A stretch of DNA of 22,347 bases from a virus. The notes beneath the pieces are model-generated. The model was not told where the DNA came from and did not search any database. It saw nothing but the letters and a program-made list of their open reading frames with translations. The translations under genes were made by a program, and so were the position numbers. The first letter of the stretch is position 1, and the number at the start of each line of letters is the position of its first letter. Positions 13,201 through 20,562 of this stretch are shown here, piece after piece. Where the stretch lies: positions 1 to 22,347 of the IMG/VR virus record IMGVR_UViG_3300047476_000904; one strand, 5' to 3'.

Positions 13201-13454
13201 TGGCCAAGACGCCCGCTTGGACACGCAAAGAAGGCAAAGCGAAGTCTGGCGGGCTGAACGCCAAGGGTCGTGCGTCTTACAATAAAGCCAACCCCGGTAA
13301 GCCCGGCCTCAAGGCACCACAGCCTGAAGGTGGTCCGCGCAAGAAGTCATTCTGCGCTCGGATGTCGGGCATGAAGAAGAAGCTGACCAGCAAGAAGACC
13401 GCGAATGACCCTAATAGCCGCATCAATAAAAGCCTCAGGGCTTGGAAATGTTGA
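13200..13454 (+). CDS. Conserved basic protein, DUF6321-like, 84 aa
   Basis: AWTRKEGKAKSGGLNAKGRASYNKANPG (6-33), KAPQPEGGPRKKSFCARMSGM (38-58) and SKKTANDPNSRINKSLRAWKC at the end form a pattern I recall as a domain of unknown function found in phages (DUF6321, from memory). It is very rich in Lys, Arg and Gly, with Cys near the middle and at the very end. The start overlaps the previous stop (TAATG). No membrane segment or signal is present. Its function is unknown, and basic charge suggests nucleic-acid contact. Confidence 0.85.
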   Translation: MAKTPAWTRKEGKAKSGGLNAKGRASYNKANPGKPGLKAPQPEGGPRKKSFCARMSGMKKKLTSKKTANDPNSRINKSLRAWKC

Positions 13455-13455
13455 T

Positions 13456-13698
13456 ATGGAAATGATGCTCTGGAACATCGCATTGAGCGTCGTGGTGGCG
13501 GTTATGGGCTTCTTCCTTAGGGGGAAGATTGACGAGTTGGACCGTCTTGGTATCCTGCTCAACAAAACCCGCGAAGAAGTGGCGCGTGAACATGTCACTC
13601 GCGCTGAAGTTAACGTGATGGTCGATAGGCTTGGTGACCGGTTTGATAGGGCGTTCGAGCGTCTCGAGGCCAAGGTCGATGATATGAGGAAGGTATAG
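13456..13698 (+). CDS. Single-span membrane protein with coiled coil, 80 aa
   Basis: One hydrophobic helix (about 4-21, MLWNIALSVVVAVMGFFL) is followed by a long charged heptad-like helix (about 24-78). The positive residues after the helix (RGK) predict that the coiled coil stays in the cytoplasm. The ATG at 13456 starts 1 nt after the preceding stop with GGA 10 nt upstream; a frame-matched ATG at 13405 lies inside the previous gene and is less likely. Small one-helix proteins with such tails include holin-like or inner-spanin-like phage proteins, but no endolysin is nearby to support lysis. It could also be a virion or assembly membrane protein. Confidence 0.65.
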   Translation: MEMMLWNIALSVVVAVMGFFLRGKIDELDRLGILLNKTREEVAREHVTRAEVNVMVDRLGDRFDRAFERLEAKVDDMRKV

Positions 13699-13700
13699 TT

Positions 13701-14846
13701 ATGGCACGCAAGATGAAAAAGTTCTCTGCCGGTGGCGCACAAGGTCGTTATGACCGGCGCATGGCGGATATCGAAAAAGACCGCAAAATTGCTCTTGCCA
13801 AAGGTAAAAACGCAGATGTGGCTGAAGCGAAAGCCGCACAGCGTATCGCTGATGCCAAGGACGACCTAGCTAAGCGTACAGGCGCTGACCGCACTGCTAC
13901 ACGCAAAGCAGAGTATGACGCAGAACAGCGTTTAAGCAGGACCCGTAAGTTCGGCGCAGACAAACCCGCAGCCGCAGCTGAACCTGCTAAAACAACTACA
14001 GCCGCACCTACAGCCGAAACAGCGAAGGCTAAACCACAGAGCTTCGGTGCAGCATTCAAAGAAGCCCGTGCGCGTCTGGGTGCAGGTAAGACCTTCACCT
14101 TTAACGGTAAGAGCTTCACCACGAACATTGCTGGTGAAGGCCGTAAACCTGCACAGAAACCCGTACAAGGGTCTGCGGCTAAACCTGCGGCGACTACGCC
14201 TAAACCTGCGACGACTACGCCTAAACCTGCGGCAACTACTGCGACTGTGGCTAAGCCTGCGGCAACTGCGCCTAAGCCTGCGACATCCACTACCACTGCT
14301 CTCTTGTTGGCGTCTAAGACCGCTCGGGAAAAAGCGGAGAAAGACGCTAAAGCAAAAGCTGACAAGGCAAAAGCTGACAAGGCAGCTGCAAACGCAAAAC
14401 GCTTTGCTTCCCGTAACGTACAGTCTGCATACGGGGCTGCAGGTGTTAAACTCGCCAAAGGTGGCACAGTTAAAAAGGAAACTACTATGAGCAAAAAACC
14501 AATGCCTATGGGTGGCAAGCAACTGATGCCACTTAAGAAAAAACCAACAAAAGAACCAATCACAGGTGGTGCGGACACTGTGCCGTTGACCCCGGGCCGT
14601 AAAGAGTTTCTTAAGGAACTGGCGAAGCGCAACGCTAAGCCGGGTATGGCTAAGGGCGGCAAGGCAACTAAGTTTGGCGCTGCAATGGTCAAGAAGTCGG
14701 CTGACACTAAGGGTCGTGCAATGGTCAAGAAGTGTAGCGGTGGCTCCATGAAGAAATACGCCAAGGGTGGCTCCATCGACGGTATCGCTATCAAGGGCAA
14801 GACCAAGACTTCGATGGTCAAGATGAAAAAAGGCGGCTCCTGCTAA
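13701..14846 (+). CDS. Histone-H1-like Lys/Ala/Pro-rich protein with AKGG motifs, 381 aa
   Basis: This is a large, extremely basic, low-complexity protein. Parts in order: charged helix (1-85), short motif FKEARARLGAGKTFTFNGKSF (119-139, a small conserved block in phage proteins), Lys-Pro-Ala-Thr repeats (160-197), Lys/Ala helix (206-236), then an AKGG-rich region (250-381) with LAKGGT (251), MAKGGK (316), YAKGGS (353) and the GKTK tail. The composition resembles histone H1 and bacterial AlgP-type proteins, so binding to packaged DNA is plausible but unproven. The ATG at 13701 has GGAAGG 9 nt upstream. An internal in-frame ATG at 14487 (Met263) has its own perfect-looking AAGGAA 6 nt upstream. 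The stop overlaps the next start. Confidence 0.75.
   Translation: MARKMKKFSAGGAQGRYDRRMADIEKDRKIALAKGKNADVAEAKAAQRIADAKDDLAKRTGADRTATRKAEYDAEQRLSRTRKFGADKPAAAAEPAKTTTAAPTAETAKAKPQSFGAAFKEARARLGAGKTFTFNGKSFTTNIAGEGRKPAQKPVQGSAAKPAATTPKPATTTPKPAATTATVAKPAATAPKPATSTTTALLLASKTAREKAEKDAKAKADKAKADKAAANAKRFASRNVQSAYGAAGVKLAKGGTVKKETTMSKKPMPMGGKQLMPLKKKPTKEPITGGADTVPLTPGRKEFLKELAKRNAKPGMAKGGKATKFGAAMVKKSADTKGRAMVKKCSGGSMKKYAKGGSIDGIAIKGKTKTSMVKMKKGGSC
14178..14291 (+). repeat. 21-bp tandem repeat coding for KPA(A/T)T units
   Basis: Three 21-bp units (core CTAAACCTGCG, then CGACTACG-type ends) follow one another, interrupted by 9 bp (GCGACTGTG), then two more diverged units. They code for A/P-KPAATT-type heptapeptides. 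The nearly identical DNA in the first units suggests recent slippage, so copy number may vary between relatives. Confidence 0.7.
14487..14846 (+). CDS. Possible internal-start product of the H1-like gene, 119 aa
   Basis: ATG 14487 is in frame with the 381-aa protein (Met263) and is preceded by AAGGAA with a 6-nt gap, as good a site as many in this operon. The product would begin MSKKPMPMGGKQLMPLKKKP and hold two AKGG motifs, the Cys-containing KKCSGGS and the GKTK tail. The residues before it (LAKGGTVKKE) look like the C-terminus of other small proteins here, so two once-separate genes may be fused. Whether it is used is unknown. Confidence 0.4.
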   Translation: MSKKPMPMGGKQLMPLKKKPTKEPITGGADTVPLTPGRKEFLKELAKRNAKPGMAKGGKATKFGAAMVKKSADTKGRAMVKKCSGGSMKKYAKGGSIDGIAIKGKTKTSMVKMKKGGSC

Positions 14847-15136
14847 TGCGCGCTTGTCGGGGTATGGGGGCTATAAACCCTTCTAAAATGCCGGGGGCGA
14901 AAACTATTCGTCGTAAGGATAACCCCGACAACGTAACCGTGTACGCTAAAGGCGGCGAGGCGAAGCTCGACATTTCGAAGGCCATTAAGAAGCCGGGTGC
15001 ACTGCGCTCGGCTCTTGGTGCCAAGAAGGGCAAGCCAATCCCAGCCGGTAAACTTGCCAAGGCCGCTAAGGCTCCCGGTAAGTTAGGCCAACGTGCACGG
15101 TTCGCGCAGTTGCTGAAAGGTTTTAAGAAGAAGTAA
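14846..15136 (+). CDS. Basic conserved phage protein with KPGALR motif, 96 aa
   Basis: It starts MRACRGMGAINPSKMPGAK, a block I remember from phage proteins, followed by RKDNPDNVTVYAKGGEAK (23-40) with the AKGG motif. The second half, KAIKKPGALRSALGAKKGKPIPAGKLAKAAKAPGKLGQRARFAQLLKGFKKK, is a short domain repeated widely in phages. It is very basic and helical, and function is unknown. The start overlaps the previous stop by 1 bp and the stop overlaps the next start by 1 bp, so four genes here are joined by TAATG junctions. Confidence 0.85.
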   Translation: MRACRGMGAINPSKMPGAKTIRRKDNPDNVTVYAKGGEAKLDISKAIKKPGALRSALGAKKGKPIPAGKLAKAAKAPGKLGQRARFAQLLKGFKKK

Positions 15137-15531
15137 TGGCCCGGTCGGACGAACCTAAATGGAAGCGCATCGTTGCCAGCGTAAAGGCTGGCACGAAGGG
15201 TGGAAACGCAGGTCAATGGTCCGCCCGTAAAGCCCAACTTGCGACCCAGCGGTACAAGAAGTCTGGCGGCAGCTACAGCGGCCCGAAGACGGAAGCCCAG
15301 AAGTCTCTGTCCAAATGGACCAAAGAGGACTGGGGCACTAAGTCAGGCAAGCCGTCTACGCAGGGGTCAAAAGCCACAGGTGAGCGCTACTTACCTAAGA
15401 AAGCACGTGAGGCTTTGAGTTCGCAGGAATACTCTGCTACAAGCAAGGCGAAACGCGCAGGTATTAAGGCAGGTAAGCAGTTTGTTAAGCAGCCGAAGGC
15501 CATAGCGAAGAAGGCAGCGAAATACAGATGA
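15136..15531 (+). CDS. Basic protein, DUF5872-like, 131 aa
   Basis: PKWKRIVASVKAGTKGGNAGQWSARKAQLATQRYKKSGGSY (7-47) and KSLSKWTKEDWGTKSGKP (56-73), then TGERYLPKKAREALSSQEYSATSKAKR (81-107) and KAGKQFVKQPKAIAKKAAKYR. From memory this is the domain called DUF5872, seen in phages and some giant viruses. The basic, Trp-bearing pattern suggests binding to nucleic acid, and the TGERYLP block is very conserved. No enzyme motif is visible. Its end overlaps the next gene by 4 bp (ATGA). The domain number is from recollection only. Confidence 0.85.
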   Translation: MARSDEPKWKRIVASVKAGTKGGNAGQWSARKAQLATQRYKKSGGSYSGPKTEAQKSLSKWTKEDWGTKSGKPSTQGSKATGERYLPKKAREALSSQEYSATSKAKRAGIKAGKQFVKQPKAIAKKAAKYR

Positions 15532-16268
15532 CTACCTCGGGCACCAGCACATTTAATCTTAACCTCAACGACCTAGTCGAAGAGGCTTTTGAGCGTTGCG
15601 GGGCAGAGCTTCGCACGGGTTACGACCTGCGCACTGCGCGTCGTAGCCTCAACCTGCTTACTATTGAGTGGGCCAACCGTGGTATTAACCTGTGGACCAT
15701 TGAGCAGGGCTCAATCCCTATGGTGCAGGGGCAGATTGTCTATGAGCTACCTGTAGATACAATAGACCTGCTTGAGCACGTTGTGCGCACCCAAACCGGG
15801 GAGCAGCAGACGGACATTACGATTAGCCGTATCAGCGTCGATACATACTCGACCATCCCGAATAAGAATGCGCAGGGTCGGCCTATCCAAGTGTGGATTA
15901 ACCGCCAGTCAGGCGCGACCTACCCGGTGGGTGGGCAGCCTGCAGGTACTAACTCGACCACAGGTGTCGATCATCCATCAATCAACGTATGGCCCGCCCC
16001 CGACCAGAGCAACTTTTACACTTTTGTCTACTGGCGCTTGCGCCGCTTACAGGATGCTGGTGATGGTGTTACTACGCAGGATATACCGTTTAGGTTCCTC
16101 CCTTGTATGGTGGCTGGTCTCGCGTATCACTTATCCTTGAAGCTGCCCGGCGCGCTCGAGCGCTCTGCGGGCCTAAAGATGCAGTACGAAGAACTCTGGC
16201 AGCAGGCTGCTGACGAGGACCGTGAGAAAGCGCCATTGCGCCTCGCGCCTCGCCAGTATTTCCGGTGA
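15528..16268 (+). CDS. Probable head-tail connector or tail accessory protein, 246 aa
   Basis: VEEAFERCGAELRTGYDLRTARRSLNLLTIEWANRGINLWTIEQGSIPMVQGQIVYELP (about 17-75) is a helix-then-beta pattern typical of adaptor or connector proteins that stack under the portal. I recall the family in related phages next to the adaptor gene, functionally comparable to P22 gp4. The middle holds a beta-rich QVWINRQSG...HPSINVWPAPDQSNFYTFVYWRLR segment (about 123-172). The C-terminus is helical and ends ADEDREKAPLRLAPRQYFR. It has typical length and no signal peptide. It is separated from the second adaptor-type gene at 17000 only by three small genes. The exact position in the neck is inference. Confidence 0.7.
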   Translation: MTTSGTSTFNLNLNDLVEEAFERCGAELRTGYDLRTARRSLNLLTIEWANRGINLWTIEQGSIPMVQGQIVYELPVDTIDLLEHVVRTQTGEQQTDITISRISVDTYSTIPNKNAQGRPIQVWINRQSGATYPVGGQPAGTNSTTGVDHPSINVWPAPDQSNFYTFVYWRLRRLQDAGDGVTTQDIPFRFLPCMVAGLAYHLSLKLPGALERSAGLKMQYEELWQQAADEDREKAPLRLAPRQYFR

Positions 16269-16271
16269 TTT

Positions 16272-16664
16272 GTGCCTAATCGGTTTGCTTCTGGCAAATG
16301 GGCAATCGCCCAGTGCGACCGCTGTAACTTTCGGTATAAGCTGAAAGAGCTAAAGCGGCTCGTCATCAAGACCAAGAACGTCAACATCCTTGTGTGCCCC
16401 ACTTGCTGGGAACCGGACCAGCCGCAGTTGCAGCTCGGTATGTACCCCGTGGATGACCCGCAGGCTCTACGCAACCCACGTCCTGATAACAGCTACTACC
16501 AAGCGGGCCTCAACCCGAACAACAACCCAAGTGACGGTAGTCGCATAATTCAGTGGGGGTGGGCTCCAGTAGGACTAAATAATCCTTTGGGTTTATTTGG
16601 GCTTCCAAATACGCTATTAGGTAGTGGTCAAGTAGGGACCGTAACGATTGAGACGGAGAATTAG
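16272..16664 (+). CDS. Conserved zinc-ribbon virion-region protein, 130 aa
   Basis: It has a four-cysteine site, CDRC (15-18) and CPTC (42-45), with the aromatic segment FRYKLKELKRLVIKTKNVNILV between, followed by WEPDQPQLQLGMYPVDDPQALRNPRPD (46-72). This block recurs in phages between connector genes in my memory. The C-terminal 55 residues are Asn/Gly/Leu-rich and loosely structured, possibly a virion surface or membrane-contact segment. Translation starts at GTG 16272, 3 nt after the previous stop, with only a weak ribosome-binding site (GGTGA). The short gap suggests coupling. Its function is probably neck or tail structural. Confidence 0.75.
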   Translation: MPNRFASGKWAIAQCDRCNFRYKLKELKRLVIKTKNVNILVCPTCWEPDQPQLQLGMYPVDDPQALRNPRPDNSYYQAGLNPNNNPSDGSRIIQWGWAPVGLNNPLGLFGLPNTLLGSGQVGTVTIETEN

Positions 16665-16666
16665 TG

Positions 16667-16858
16667 ATGGATAAGAAAGATTTGAAGCAGGATAAGGCTA
16701 CCGCAGCGAAGGCCGTGCATAAGCACGAGCGCGCAATGCATAAGGGCAAGCCTATGACTAAGCTGGCCAAGGGCGGCAAGACCAACGCGCAAATGAAGGC
16801 GCTGGGTCGCAATCTCGCCAAAATCGCCAACCAGAAGAAATCTTCGCGGAGCAAATAA
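16667..16858 (+). CDS. Small basic AKGG protein, 63 aa
   Basis: A very Lys-rich, helical protein with HKHERAMHKGKPMTKLAKGGKTNAQMKALGRNLAKIANQ (18-56). The block is conserved across small phage proteins I recall, without known function. It carries the AKGG motif shared with three neighbours. ATG 16667 is chosen, because GGAG lies 8 nt before it; a GTG at 16664 overlapping the previous stop would add one residue. It is not a membrane protein. Binding to DNA or to virion protein is conceivable from charge. Confidence 0.75.
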   Translation: MDKKDLKQDKATAAKAVHKHERAMHKGKPMTKLAKGGKTNAQMKALGRNLAKIANQKKSSRSK

Positions 16859-16859
16859 T

Positions 16860-17000
16860 ATGGACTACAAACCCAAGACGGTGCCGATTGTGAAGAACAA
16901 CTCGGGCTATCCAAACAACGTAGCTAACACTCAGACTGTGAAAACTCGCGGCACTGGCGCGGCTACTAAAGGTACGCATAGCAGCAAGAAACTGGCCTAA
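16860..17000 (+). CDS. Tiny conserved basic protein, 46 aa
   Basis: This gene is easily missed by length cut-offs. ATG 16860 lies 1 nt after the preceding stop, and the TAA at 16998-17000 overlaps the next ATG (TAATG). It reads MDYKPKTVPIVKNNSGYPNN, then a KTRGTGAATKGTHSSKKLA tail. The motif (K/R)(T/M)RGTGAATKG is one I remember from small proteins of several phage groups, usually near tail or connector genes. Its conserved, glycine-rich, basic tail suggests binding to a partner rather than an enzyme. Function is unknown. Confidence 0.75.
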   Translation: MDYKPKTVPIVKNNSGYPNNVANTQTVKTRGTGAATKGTHSSKKLA

Positions 17001-17680
17001 TGAACTACGCACAACTGTTCGAGACAATCAAAGGGTACGTCGAAAACGACTTTCCCAACACTTCGTGGACCGGCTCTGACGGCACCACTCCGGTGACTTT
17101 GACATCTACCGAGCAGATCAACACGTTTATCGAACAGGCTGAGCAGCGCATCTTTAACATGGTGCAGCTGCTTGACCTGCGTAAGAACGTGACGGGTAAC
17201 ATGACGTCAGGTAATAAATACCTCGCAGTGCCTTCAGACTGGCTGGCTAACTTTTCCATGGCGGTTATCGACGCTACTGGGCGTTATGAGTATATGCTCA
17301 ATAAGGACGTCAGCTTTATCCGGCAGTCGTTTCCTAACCCAGATGACGAAGGTATACCCACGCACTACGCCTACTTTGACGAGAACTCGTACATCTTGGG
17401 GCCGACACCAGACGATAACTATGCAGTCGAACTGCACTACTTCTACTACCCAGAGTCCATCGTAACCGCTGGTACAAGCTGGTTGGGTGATAACTTCGAC
17501 AGTGTTTTGCTTTATGGCGCGCTGATTGAGGCGTATATCTTTATGAAGGGCGAGCAGGACATCAACGCCGAGTACCAGAAGCGGTACAACGAGGCGCTGG
17601 CGATGCTCAAACAACTTGGCGAAGGCAAAAACCGTCAAGACATGTACCGGACGCCACAGGCGCGGTATCCGGTCGCATAG
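17000..17680 (+). CDS. Head-tail adaptor protein, SU10-type, 226 aa
   Basis: Adaptors connect the portal to the tail. The sequence shows a family pattern I recall as the phage adaptor of the SU10 type: TFIEQAEQRIFNMVQLLDLRKNVTGNMTSGNKYLAVPSDWLANFSMAVID (about 42-91), GIPTHYAYFDENSYILGPTPDDNYAVELHYFYYPESI (118-154), and a helical C-terminus SVLLYGALIEAYIFMKGEQDINAEYQKRYNEALAMLKQLGEGKNRQD (168-214). The length is usual and no signal peptide is present. The start overlaps the tiny gene before it by 1 bp. A strong AGGAGG for the next gene follows its stop. It probably forms the first neck ring with the connector at 15528. Confidence 0.85.
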   Translation: MNYAQLFETIKGYVENDFPNTSWTGSDGTTPVTLTSTEQINTFIEQAEQRIFNMVQLLDLRKNVTGNMTSGNKYLAVPSDWLANFSMAVIDATGRYEYMLNKDVSFIRQSFPNPDDEGIPTHYAYFDENSYILGPTPDDNYAVELHYFYYPESIVTAGTSWLGDNFDSVLLYGALIEAYIFMKGEQDINAEYQKRYNEALAMLKQLGEGKNRQDMYRTPQARYPVA

Positions 17681-17689
17681 GAGGCATAG

Positions 17690-17974
17690 ATGTTCGACCC
17701 CGTTTCAGGCACTATTGGCAACGTCATGGTTATGGCTACCCAAGGACGTGGCTTCACGCCGGAAGAAGTTGCCGAGCGTGCGCTGGATAAAATTATCTAT
17801 GTGGGCAGCAACGCACATCCTGCTATCCGTGACCAAGCTGAAGCCTTCAAAGACAGCATCCGTGGGGTGCTAGTGCACTACATGCACGAAGCTGTGCGGT
17901 CGCATAACGTAACTCTGGTGAACAAATTTAAACAGGCGGGGTATCCAGAGCTTACCTCGATACTCGATACATAA
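17690..17974 (+). CDS. Small conserved phage protein, 94 aa
   Basis: RGFTPEEVAERALDKIIYVGSNAHPAIRDQAEAFKDSIRGVLVHYMHEAVRSHNVTLVNKFKQAGYPELTSIL (20-92) is a mainly helical pattern I remember as a conserved small protein in this place of phage genomes. Nothing catalytic is visible. Hydrophobic N-terminal residues (GTIGNVMVMATQ) do not make a membrane span. The AGGAGG site gives strong initiation. It lies between adaptor and fibre-module genes and may be a minor tail or neck component, or a host-directed factor. Confidence 0.8.
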   Translation: MFDPVSGTIGNVMVMATQGRGFTPEEVAERALDKIIYVGSNAHPAIRDQAEAFKDSIRGVLVHYMHEAVRSHNVTLVNKFKQAGYPELTSILDT

Positions 17975-17986
17975 GGAGGCCACGAA

Positions 17987-18457
17987 ATGGCAATTACTCA
18001 AGCAATGACCACGTCGTTTAAGGCCGAGCTTATGTTGGCTGTGCACGACTTCCGCGTAGGCGGCGATACTTTTAAGTTGGCGATGTACACCTCGTCGGCT
18101 GCGATTGACGCCAATACCGCCACATACACTACGTCTAACGAAGTAACCGGCACAAACTACACCGCTGGCGGTGGTACGTTGACTAACCTTGGCGTTGTTA
18201 CCTCGAACAATAACGCGTCTTCGGGTACGGGTTTCACAGACTTTGCCGACCTGACCTTCGCTAACGCCTCCATTACGGCTCGCGGCGCGTTGATCTATAA
18301 CACAACGCCTTCAGCTAACTCGAACGCGAACACCACGCTGACCAACGCTTCTGTTGCTGTATTGGACTTTGGTTCGGACAAGACTTCAACGGACGGTGAT
18401 TTCACCATCATCTTCCCAACGGCCACTAACACCACCGCTATCATCAGGATTGCATAA
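17987..18457 (+). CDS. Conserved beta-rich virion protein, 156 aa
   Basis: A Thr/Ala/Asn/Gly-rich beta protein, with TSFKAELMLAVHDFRVGGDTFKLAMYTSSA (9-38), TNEVTGTNYTAGGGTLTN (about 49-67), FTDFADLTFANASITARGALIYN (about 82-104) and VLDFGSDKTSTDGDFTIIFPT..TTAIIRIA at the end. These blocks recur in proteins before tail-fibre genes in many phages. It may be a tail or capsid surface protein; no function is established to my knowledge. AAGGAGG lies upstream, so it is likely well expressed. The stop overlaps the fibre start by 1 bp (TAATG). Confidence 0.75.
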   Translation: MAITQAMTTSFKAELMLAVHDFRVGGDTFKLAMYTSSAAIDANTATYTTSNEVTGTNYTAGGGTLTNLGVVTSNNNASSGTGFTDFADLTFANASITARGALIYNTTPSANSNANTTLTNASVAVLDFGSDKTSTDGDFTIIFPTATNTTAIIRIA

Positions 18458-20562
18458 TGGCACTTACCCTTGCGGATCGCGTACAGGAGACGACTGCTAC
18501 CACAGGAACCGGCACGGTAACACTTGCTGGGGCTGTTGCTGGCTACCAATCGTTTTCGACTATCGGCAGCGGTAATACCACATACTATACAATCACTAGC
18601 GACTTTGCTTGGGAAGTCGGGATAGGCACCTATACATCGTCGGGGACTACGCTCTCCCGTGATACCGTGCTGTCGTCTAGCGACGGCGGGGCTAAAATCT
18701 CGCTTACTGGCCTATCCAACGTATTCGTCACTTATCCGACTGAGAGAGCTATAACTGAGGGCTACGGCACTCTCCCCATTGCCAATGGCGGTACAGGCGC
18801 GACTGTGGCGGCTACGGCACGGACTAATCTCAGCGCAGCGGCTTCAGGTGCCAACACCGACATTACGTCTATCGCACTGACCACGGGTACAATTAGCACG
18901 ACTCCGTCGAGCAGCAGCGACATCGCCAACAAACAGTACGTAGACACTCAGACGTCTGCTGGTATCCACTTCCACCAACCGGTGCGGGTCGAAAGCCCCG
19001 TCAACCTGAACGCGACATATAACAACGGGACTGCTGGGGTCGGTGCAACGCTGACTAATGCTGGCACTCAAGTTGCGCTAGCTATTGACGGCGTGACGCT
19101 CAGCGTCGCTGACCGCGTCTTGATTTATACGCAGACCGATGAGACCCAGAACGGCATCTACGTCGTAACAAGCGTAGGTTCTGGTTCGACCAACTGGGTA
19201 TTGACGCGTTCCAGCGATGCAGACACTTATGTCAACGCTAGCCCAGACGGGCTGAGCCAAGGCTCAACTGTCTTCGTCCAACAGGGCACGACCGGCGCAG
19301 GTGAGACCTACACCTGCAACACGCTGGGTACGATTGTCTTCGGTACAACAGATATCACCTTTGCCCAGATATCGTCGGCACAGATTTATTCGGCGGGCAC
19401 CGGTCTTACACTGACTGGCACTACGTTTAGCCTAACTGCCCCTGTAACTGTTGCTCTTGGTGGCACAGGAGCCACTGACGCGGCTACGGCGCTGTCTAAC
19501 CTTGGTGCATACCCTGCGAGTAACCCTTCGGGCTATACGTCTAATGCGGGCACTGTAACCACTGTTGGCGGCACTGGCACGGTTAATGGTATCACACTAA
19601 CAGGTAGTGTGACCTCGTCTGGCAATTTGACGCTGGGTGGCACACTTTCGAATGTTGACCTTTCTTCACAGATTACCGGTACACTTGGCGTCGCTAACGG
19701 CGGCACAGGCGTAACTTCACCCGGCACCTCAGGCAACGTCCTAACCAGCAACGGCACCATTTGGGTGTCTTCAGCACCCACCAGTATAACGTACACTGCG
19801 GTCAAGACATCTAACTACACCGCCGCCGCCAGCGAGGGCGTACAGACCAGCACTAGCGGCGGAGCCTTCACGGTTACGCTTCCAGCCACACCGGCTGTTG
19901 GCGCGCAAGTTGTTGTCGTTGATACCTCAAACTCTTGGGCCACAAACAACCTCACGGTTGGTCGCAACGGCTCCACTATTGAAGGTTTGTCTGAAGACCT
20001 TGTCTGCAATATCTCTGGCGTCAGTGTCCAGCTTGTCTATAGCGGTACGACTTGGAACGTGTTCGCGCAGGTCGGCGGTGCAGGTGCAGGTGTTGTCTCA
20101 GTGGCAGGGGGCGGTACAGGCGCATCCACAGCAGCCGGTGCCCGCACAAACCTTGGCGCTGCCGCGTCAGGCGCAAACACGGACATAACTGCACTTGACC
20201 AAGACGTAACGATTACTGCGACTGGCACCATTGCCACGGATACCATCGGTTATCGTGGGTTGCCACAGAACAGCCAGACGGCGTCATACACACTGGCACT
20301 GGCAGATCAGGGTAAGCTGATTAACACCACAACCGGTGGCGTGATTATTCCCGCAAACGGCAGTGTGGCGTTTCCGATTGGCGCTGCGGTATCTATCTTC
20401 AATAACAGCGGCAGCAACCAGACAATCAGTATCACGACAGACACACTACGATTGGCTGGCACTGCCACCACTGGATCACGCACATTGGCTCAATACGGCC
20501 TTGCGACTTGCGTAAAAGTTACCTCTACGGCTTGGGCTATCTCAGGTGCGGGGGTCACCTGA
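18457..20562 (+). CDS. Tail fibre protein with GGTGAT repeats, 701 aa
   Basis: Residues 1-100 form a conserved fibre head domain (MALTLADRVQETT, GTVTLAGAVAGYQSF, YYTITSDFAWEVGIGTYT, TTLSRDTVL). It probably attaches to the tail or baseplate. Repeats then follow: ANGGTGATVAATARTNLSAAASG (109-131), LGGTGATDAATALSNLGAY (334-352), ANGGTGVTSPGTSGNVLTSNG (413-433) and GGGTGASTAAGARTNLGAAASG (551-572), typical of phage tail-fibre repeats. Between lie beta-rich domains, one with KQYVDTQTSAGIHFHQPVRV (159-178) and ADRVLIYTQTDETQNGIYVV (218-237), found in trimeric fibres. The C-terminus (602-701) is beta-rich. It is Thr/Ser/Gly/Ala-rich, with few charged residues. Receptor recognition is the likely role. 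Confidence 0.85.
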   Translation: MALTLADRVQETTATTGTGTVTLAGAVAGYQSFSTIGSGNTTYYTITSDFAWEVGIGTYTSSGTTLSRDTVLSSSDGGAKISLTGLSNVFVTYPTERAITEGYGTLPIANGGTGATVAATARTNLSAAASGANTDITSIALTTGTISTTPSSSSDIANKQYVDTQTSAGIHFHQPVRVESPVNLNATYNNGTAGVGATLTNAGTQVALAIDGVTLSVADRVLIYTQTDETQNGIYVVTSVGSGSTNWVLTRSSDADTYVNASPDGLSQGSTVFVQQGTTGAGETYTCNTLGTIVFGTTDITFAQISSAQIYSAGTGLTLTGTTFSLTAPVTVALGGTGATDAATALSNLGAYPASNPSGYTSNAGTVTTVGGTGTVNGITLTGSVTSSGNLTLGGTLSNVDLSSQITGTLGVANGGTGVTSPGTSGNVLTSNGTIWVSSAPTSITYTAVKTSNYTAAASEGVQTSTSGGAFTVTLPATPAVGAQVVVVDTSNSWATNNLTVGRNGSTIEGLSEDLVCNISGVSVQLVYSGTTWNVFAQVGGAGAGVVSVAGGGTGASTAAGARTNLGAAASGANTDITALDQDVTITATGTIATDTIGYRGLPQNSQTASYTLALADQGKLINTTTGGVIIPANGSVAFPIGAAVSIFNNSGSNQTISITTDTLRLAGTATTGSRTLAQYGLATCVKVTSTAWAISGAGVT

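Noticed and set aside
13748-14821. 357-codon leftward frame
   Set aside because: It is the mirror of the Lys/Ala-rich gene, whose codon bias leaves the opposite strand free of stops. The plus gene has the RBS and neighbour overlaps.
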